Shown here piece by piece: positions 42,349 to 44,889 of a DNA stretch of 44,889 bases (the first letter of the stretch is position 1; every line of letters begins with the position of its first letter). A program made the translations under genes and the position numbers. Origin of the DNA: Rickettsiales bacterium (lineage in GTDB: Bacteria; Pseudomonadota; Alphaproteobacteria; Rickettsiales; UBA1997). The notes beneath the pieces are model-generated. The model was not told the DNA's origin. It saw nothing but the letters and a program-made list of their open reading frames with translations, and did no database searches. Where the stretch lies: assembly GCA_031289855.1 (NCBI GenBank), contig JAITOR010000009.1, positions 1 to 44,889 on the forward strand. The letters are read 5' to 3'.

Positions 42349-44061
42349 ATGTCTGAAAAAACTTTTTTTGTAACAACACCTATATATTATGTAAGTGCTG
42401 AGCCGCATATTGGTAGTTCATATCCAACTATATTTGCCGATGTGTTGGCAAGATTTCATAAATTGGATAATTATGATGTTAAATTTTTGACAGGCACTGA
42501 TGAGCACGGACAAAAGGTAGAGCAATCAGCAAAAGATGCGGGACAAAAGCCAAAAGATTTTGTGGATGAATTGTCAATTAGGTTTAGGGAAATATTAAAA
42601 ACTCTTGATTTACAACCCACGCATTTTGATGTTTTGAATGATAATTTCATAAGAACCACAGACCCAATACATAAAAAACAAGTGCAGGATGTATGGCGAA
42701 TTTTAGTTAAAAATGATTGGATATACAGGGGGCAATATGATGGTTGGTATTGTGTAAGTGATGAGGCCTATTATACTGAAGATGAGTTAGTAAAAAATGT
42801 TGATGGAGAATGGCGAACCACATTGGGTAAAAAGGTAGAATGGAAAGTGGAGGAAAGTTATTTTTTTAGATTAAGTGAATTTCAAGAGTTGTTATTGAAT
42901 ACATACAAAAAATTTCCAGACTTAGTAAGACCAGAGGGTAAAAAAACAGAAGTTATAGCTTTTGTGAGCGGTATAAATGCTAAGGAATACGAGCAGGGTA
43001 AGGCAATTAAAAAAGACTATTTGAGAGATTTAAGCGTGTCAAGAAATAATTTTGATTGGGGTATAAAAATACCTGTTGATACGGAAAACAATGAATTGCT
43101 TGATGGTGAGGAATGGAAGAATGATATTAAAAAAGAAGATAAGCATGTGATTTATGTATGGTTAGATGCTTTATTTAATTATATCGCAGCTCTTGGTTAT
43201 TCCACCAATAATAAAGATTATCAAAAATATTGGTTAAATAGTAGTAAAAAAATAAATCTTGTGGGAAAGGATATTTTGAAATTTCATGCAGTTTATTGGC
43301 CTGCATTTTTAATTGCTTGTAATTATACTCGTGAAGAAATTAAAAAATTAAATAATCAACCATTGGAAGATTTTAAGAAATACATTCCATCAAGTGTTTT
43401 TGCTCACGGATGGCTTACAAATGAAGGACAAAAAATTTCAAAATCTTTAAATAATGGAATTTATCCAGCCAAAGAAATAGAATGGTTGCAAACAGAATTT
43501 AATATTGATAATAGCACGGCAAGGGATTATTTTAAATATTATTTATTAAATGCGGTAAAATTTGGAAATGATGGAGATTATTCGAGGGTTAAACTTGTTG
43601 AAAAAATAAATGGAGATTTGGCCAATAAAATTGGAAATTTAACAAAACGAACACTGGATTTGATATATAAAAATTTTGATAAAAAAATTCCTATTGTAAA
43701 AGATTTTGATAAAATTGTAAACGTAAAAATAGATAATTTTAGAAAACATATTGATGATATTGACATAAACGATTATGTTAATGAGTTATTGCAAATTGCG
43801 GAGCATGCTAATAAATATATAGACGAAAATAAGCCTTGGGAATTGGTGAAAAGTGATAAGGAAAAATCTAGTATTGTTTTATATAGTGTGGCGAATATAA
43901 TTTTAAAAATCGCAATTTTGCTACAACCATTTGTCCCATATCTTGCGAAGAATATACTGGAAGGATTGGGGTATGATAATATTATTGGATTTGATAAAAT
44001 TGATGATAATTTGCGTGGAAATGTAATCGAAGAGCCAAAAATTATAATACCAAGATTGTAA
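42349..44061 (+). CDS. metG: Methionyl-tRNA synthetase
   Basis: Charges tRNA-Met with methionine (class I aminoacyl-tRNA synthetase). 'TTPIYYVSAEPHIGSSY' carries the HIGH-type motif as HIGS (residues 20-23) and 'GQKISKSLNNG' the KMSKS-type motif (362-366). The connective peptide 'WYCVSDEAYYTEDELV...GKKVEWKVEESYFFRLSEF' is the zinc-free alphaproteobacterial type, and a helical anticodon-binding domain follows. The 570 residues lack the extra C-terminal tRNA-binding domain of E. coli. A GGAG Shine-Dalgarno lies 6 nt before the ATG. The upstream Met-codon leader and terminator suggest control by Met-tRNA charging. Confidence 0.97.
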   Translation: MSEKTFFVTTPIYYVSAEPHIGSSYPTIFADVLARFHKLDNYDVKFLTGTDEHGQKVEQSAKDAGQKPKDFVDELSIRFREILKTLDLQPTHFDVLNDNFIRTTDPIHKKQVQDVWRILVKNDWIYRGQYDGWYCVSDEAYYTEDELVKNVDGEWRTTLGKKVEWKVEESYFFRLSEFQELLLNTYKKFPDLVRPEGKKTEVIAFVSGINAKEYEQGKAIKKDYLRDLSVSRNNFDWGIKIPVDTENNELLDGEEWKNDIKKEDKHVIYVWLDALFNYIAALGYSTNNKDYQKYWLNSSKKINLVGKDILKFHAVYWPAFLIACNYTREEIKKLNNQPLEDFKKYIPSSVFAHGWLTNEGQKISKSLNNGIYPAKEIEWLQTEFNIDNSTARDYFKYYLLNAVKFGNDGDYSRVKLVEKINGDLANKIGNLTKRTLDLIYKNFDKKIPIVKDFDKIVNVKIDNFRKHIDDIDINDYVNELLQIAEHANKYIDENKPWELVKSDKEKSSIVLYSVANIILKIAILLQPFVPYLAKNILEGLGYDNIIGFDKIDDNLRGNVIEEPKIIIPRL

Positions 44062-44123
44062 CTCAATTAAATAAATAAAAATAATATTAATATTAATATT
44101 AATAATTAATCAAATAAACTTGC

Positions 44124-44137
44124 TTTTTTTTTTTTTT
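44124..44137 (+). repeat. T14 homopolymer in the promoter region of the last gene
   Basis: Fourteen T between a TTGCTT box (44120-44125) and GATAAT (44140-44145). The spacer is 14 nt as read; length change of the tract would change promoter spacing. Confidence 0.6.
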
Positions 44138-44177
44138 GTGATAATATTGATTATGTTTAATAAATTATAGGTAAATT

Positions 44178-44889
44178 ATGACAGAAATAGCGTTGACAGA
44201 AGAAGAAGAAAGAATGGCAAAAAGAGAAAAAGCTCTTGAAGATCTTCAATCTAATCATTTGTTGAATGAAGAAGAGAAGGAAGAAATGAGAAAGAGATAT
44301 TCGACAAGGCCTGAAGCGATGCTGACATTTATGAATAGGCGAGATCCCTTCACAAAAAACATAGAATTAGTAATTGTTGTTTCTGAAGGGTTTGTGCAAA
44401 CAGAAATTAAGACCTTTTCTTGTAATGAGTTTGAAAATTTACAAGATTTTCAAAATAAATTAGAACCCCTTGTTGCGGCAAATATTTATGAATGGGGAAA
44501 TATAAGATCTCTTTACGGAAATATGATGGATATTTACGAGTTTGATGCAATTTCATCTGGTTTCTCTATTGAAGAACGAAAGAGTGTGAAACTCTCTCAT
44601 CTCGAAAGTGGAGTGGTTTCTTCTCTTTTAGGGGAAGAGGTAAAAGACCTATCTGTTTCTTCAACACCATCAGCACCATCACCAACAATAATACCAACAC
44701 CAACACCAATATCAGTACTATCATCAGCAGAAGTAGCAGAATTACAAAGTTCTCTACCAATAGTAAGGTCACTACCAACTATAGAACAAATAAATGCTAC
44801 AAGTTCTATTGCCACAGATAGTAATGCTCCAATTGTATCGGAGGCAGCAAATGTTGATATATCTAAACCTGGAGATACTACAATCGCCG
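44178..44889 (+). CDS. Hypothetical protein, Pro/Ser/Thr-rich, runs off the window
   Basis: Open from ATG 44178 to the window end (237 codons, 3' end missing). The N-terminal part is acidic and helical (LTEEEERMAKREKALEDLQ), the middle (about 60-150) looks like a small folded alpha/beta domain (IELVIVVSEGFVQTEIKTF), and from about residue 160 the sequence becomes Pro/Ser/Thr-rich and disordered. No signal peptide. An AGGT Shine-Dalgarno precedes the ATG. Codons are less extreme in AT than the neighbours. A modular cytosolic N terminus with a long disordered tail could fit a secreted effector or a scaffold; no family recognised. Confidence 0.7.
   Translation, partial: MTEIALTEEEERMAKREKALEDLQSNHLLNEEEKEEMRKRYSTRPEAMLTFMNRRDPFTKNIELVIVVSEGFVQTEIKTFSCNEFENLQDFQNKLEPLVAANIYEWGNIRSLYGNMMDIYEFDAISSGFSIEERKSVKLSHLESGVVSSLLGEEVKDLSVSSTPSAPSPTIIPTPTPISVLSSAEVAELQSSLPIVRSLPTIEQINATSSIATDSNAPIVSEAANVDISKPGDTTIA

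Noticed and set aside
44062-44123. AT-only tandem units (ATTAAT) after metG as a possible terminator or origin
   Set aside because: No GC-containing stem and no DnaA-box-like sites; AT composition alone explains it.

Overview
The window is about 45 kb of very AT-rich bacterial DNA using the standard genetic code. The gene set (frr, smpB, murJ, tpiA, metG, an HU-type protein, an MlaF-type ATPase, a large ThyX, a VirB11 ATPase standing alone and a DUF3168 tail-type protein) fits a reduced-genome, host-associated alphaproteobacterium, most likely of the Rickettsiales. That placement is inference from gene content and composition; no 16S or ribosomal gene is present. An acetolactate synthase and two amino-acid-type binding proteins suggest that amino-acid acquisition or synthesis is still partly active.

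Layout. 1-9.6 kb: frr, then a long leftward run of envelope genes (Thr/Glu-rich binding protein, two small membrane proteins, a YihY/BrkB protein, an SH3-NlpC/P60 lipoprotein, a GT8 glycosyltransferase, a PEBP protein, a 32-residue small ORF and a CxxC membrane protein), a divergent M48 protease, tRNA-Thr and HU. 9.7-22.2 kb: a 69-residue protein with a near-consensus promoter, then one 4064-residue secreted Cys-rich protein. 22.2-31 kb: a candidate small RNA, tpiA with an acidic partner, mscS, virB11, an amino-acid-binding protein behind what looks like a histidine attenuator, ilvB, an FtsX/MacB-type permease, DUF3168, smpB. 31-41.7 kb: surface-glycan and envelope block with three DUF4422 glycosyltransferases, a GT61 enzyme, murJ, mlaF, a PPC-domain protein, a frameshifted DUF1697 gene, a CDF metal exporter and thyX. 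41.7-44.9 kb: a 43-residue membrane protein, tRNA-Gly, metG behind a Met-codon leader, and a gene running off the window.

Most notable observations. (1) Two convergent glycosyltransferase genes are each preceded by a start codon followed at once by a (GA)12-14 microsatellite encoding Glu-Arg repeats, after a shared Phe-Val-Asn motif. In the GT61 case the enzyme frame is open right through the repeat but lacks its own upstream start, and loss of one GA unit would join it to the ATG. This is the architecture of a phase-variable contingency locus, read here in the OFF state. (2) Two 5' leaders look like ribosome-mediated attenuators: a His-His leader peptide before a HisJ-like binding protein, and a Met-rich leader peptide before metG, each with mutually exclusive hairpins and a terminator. 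(3) All three tRNA genes, and several protein genes, have -10 boxes 5-7 nt before their first base, which predicts tRNAs without 5' leaders and leaderless mRNAs. (4) The giant secreted protein carries two EF-hand-like loops and repeated Cys...Gly-x-Trp...Cys units resembling half-sushi modules.
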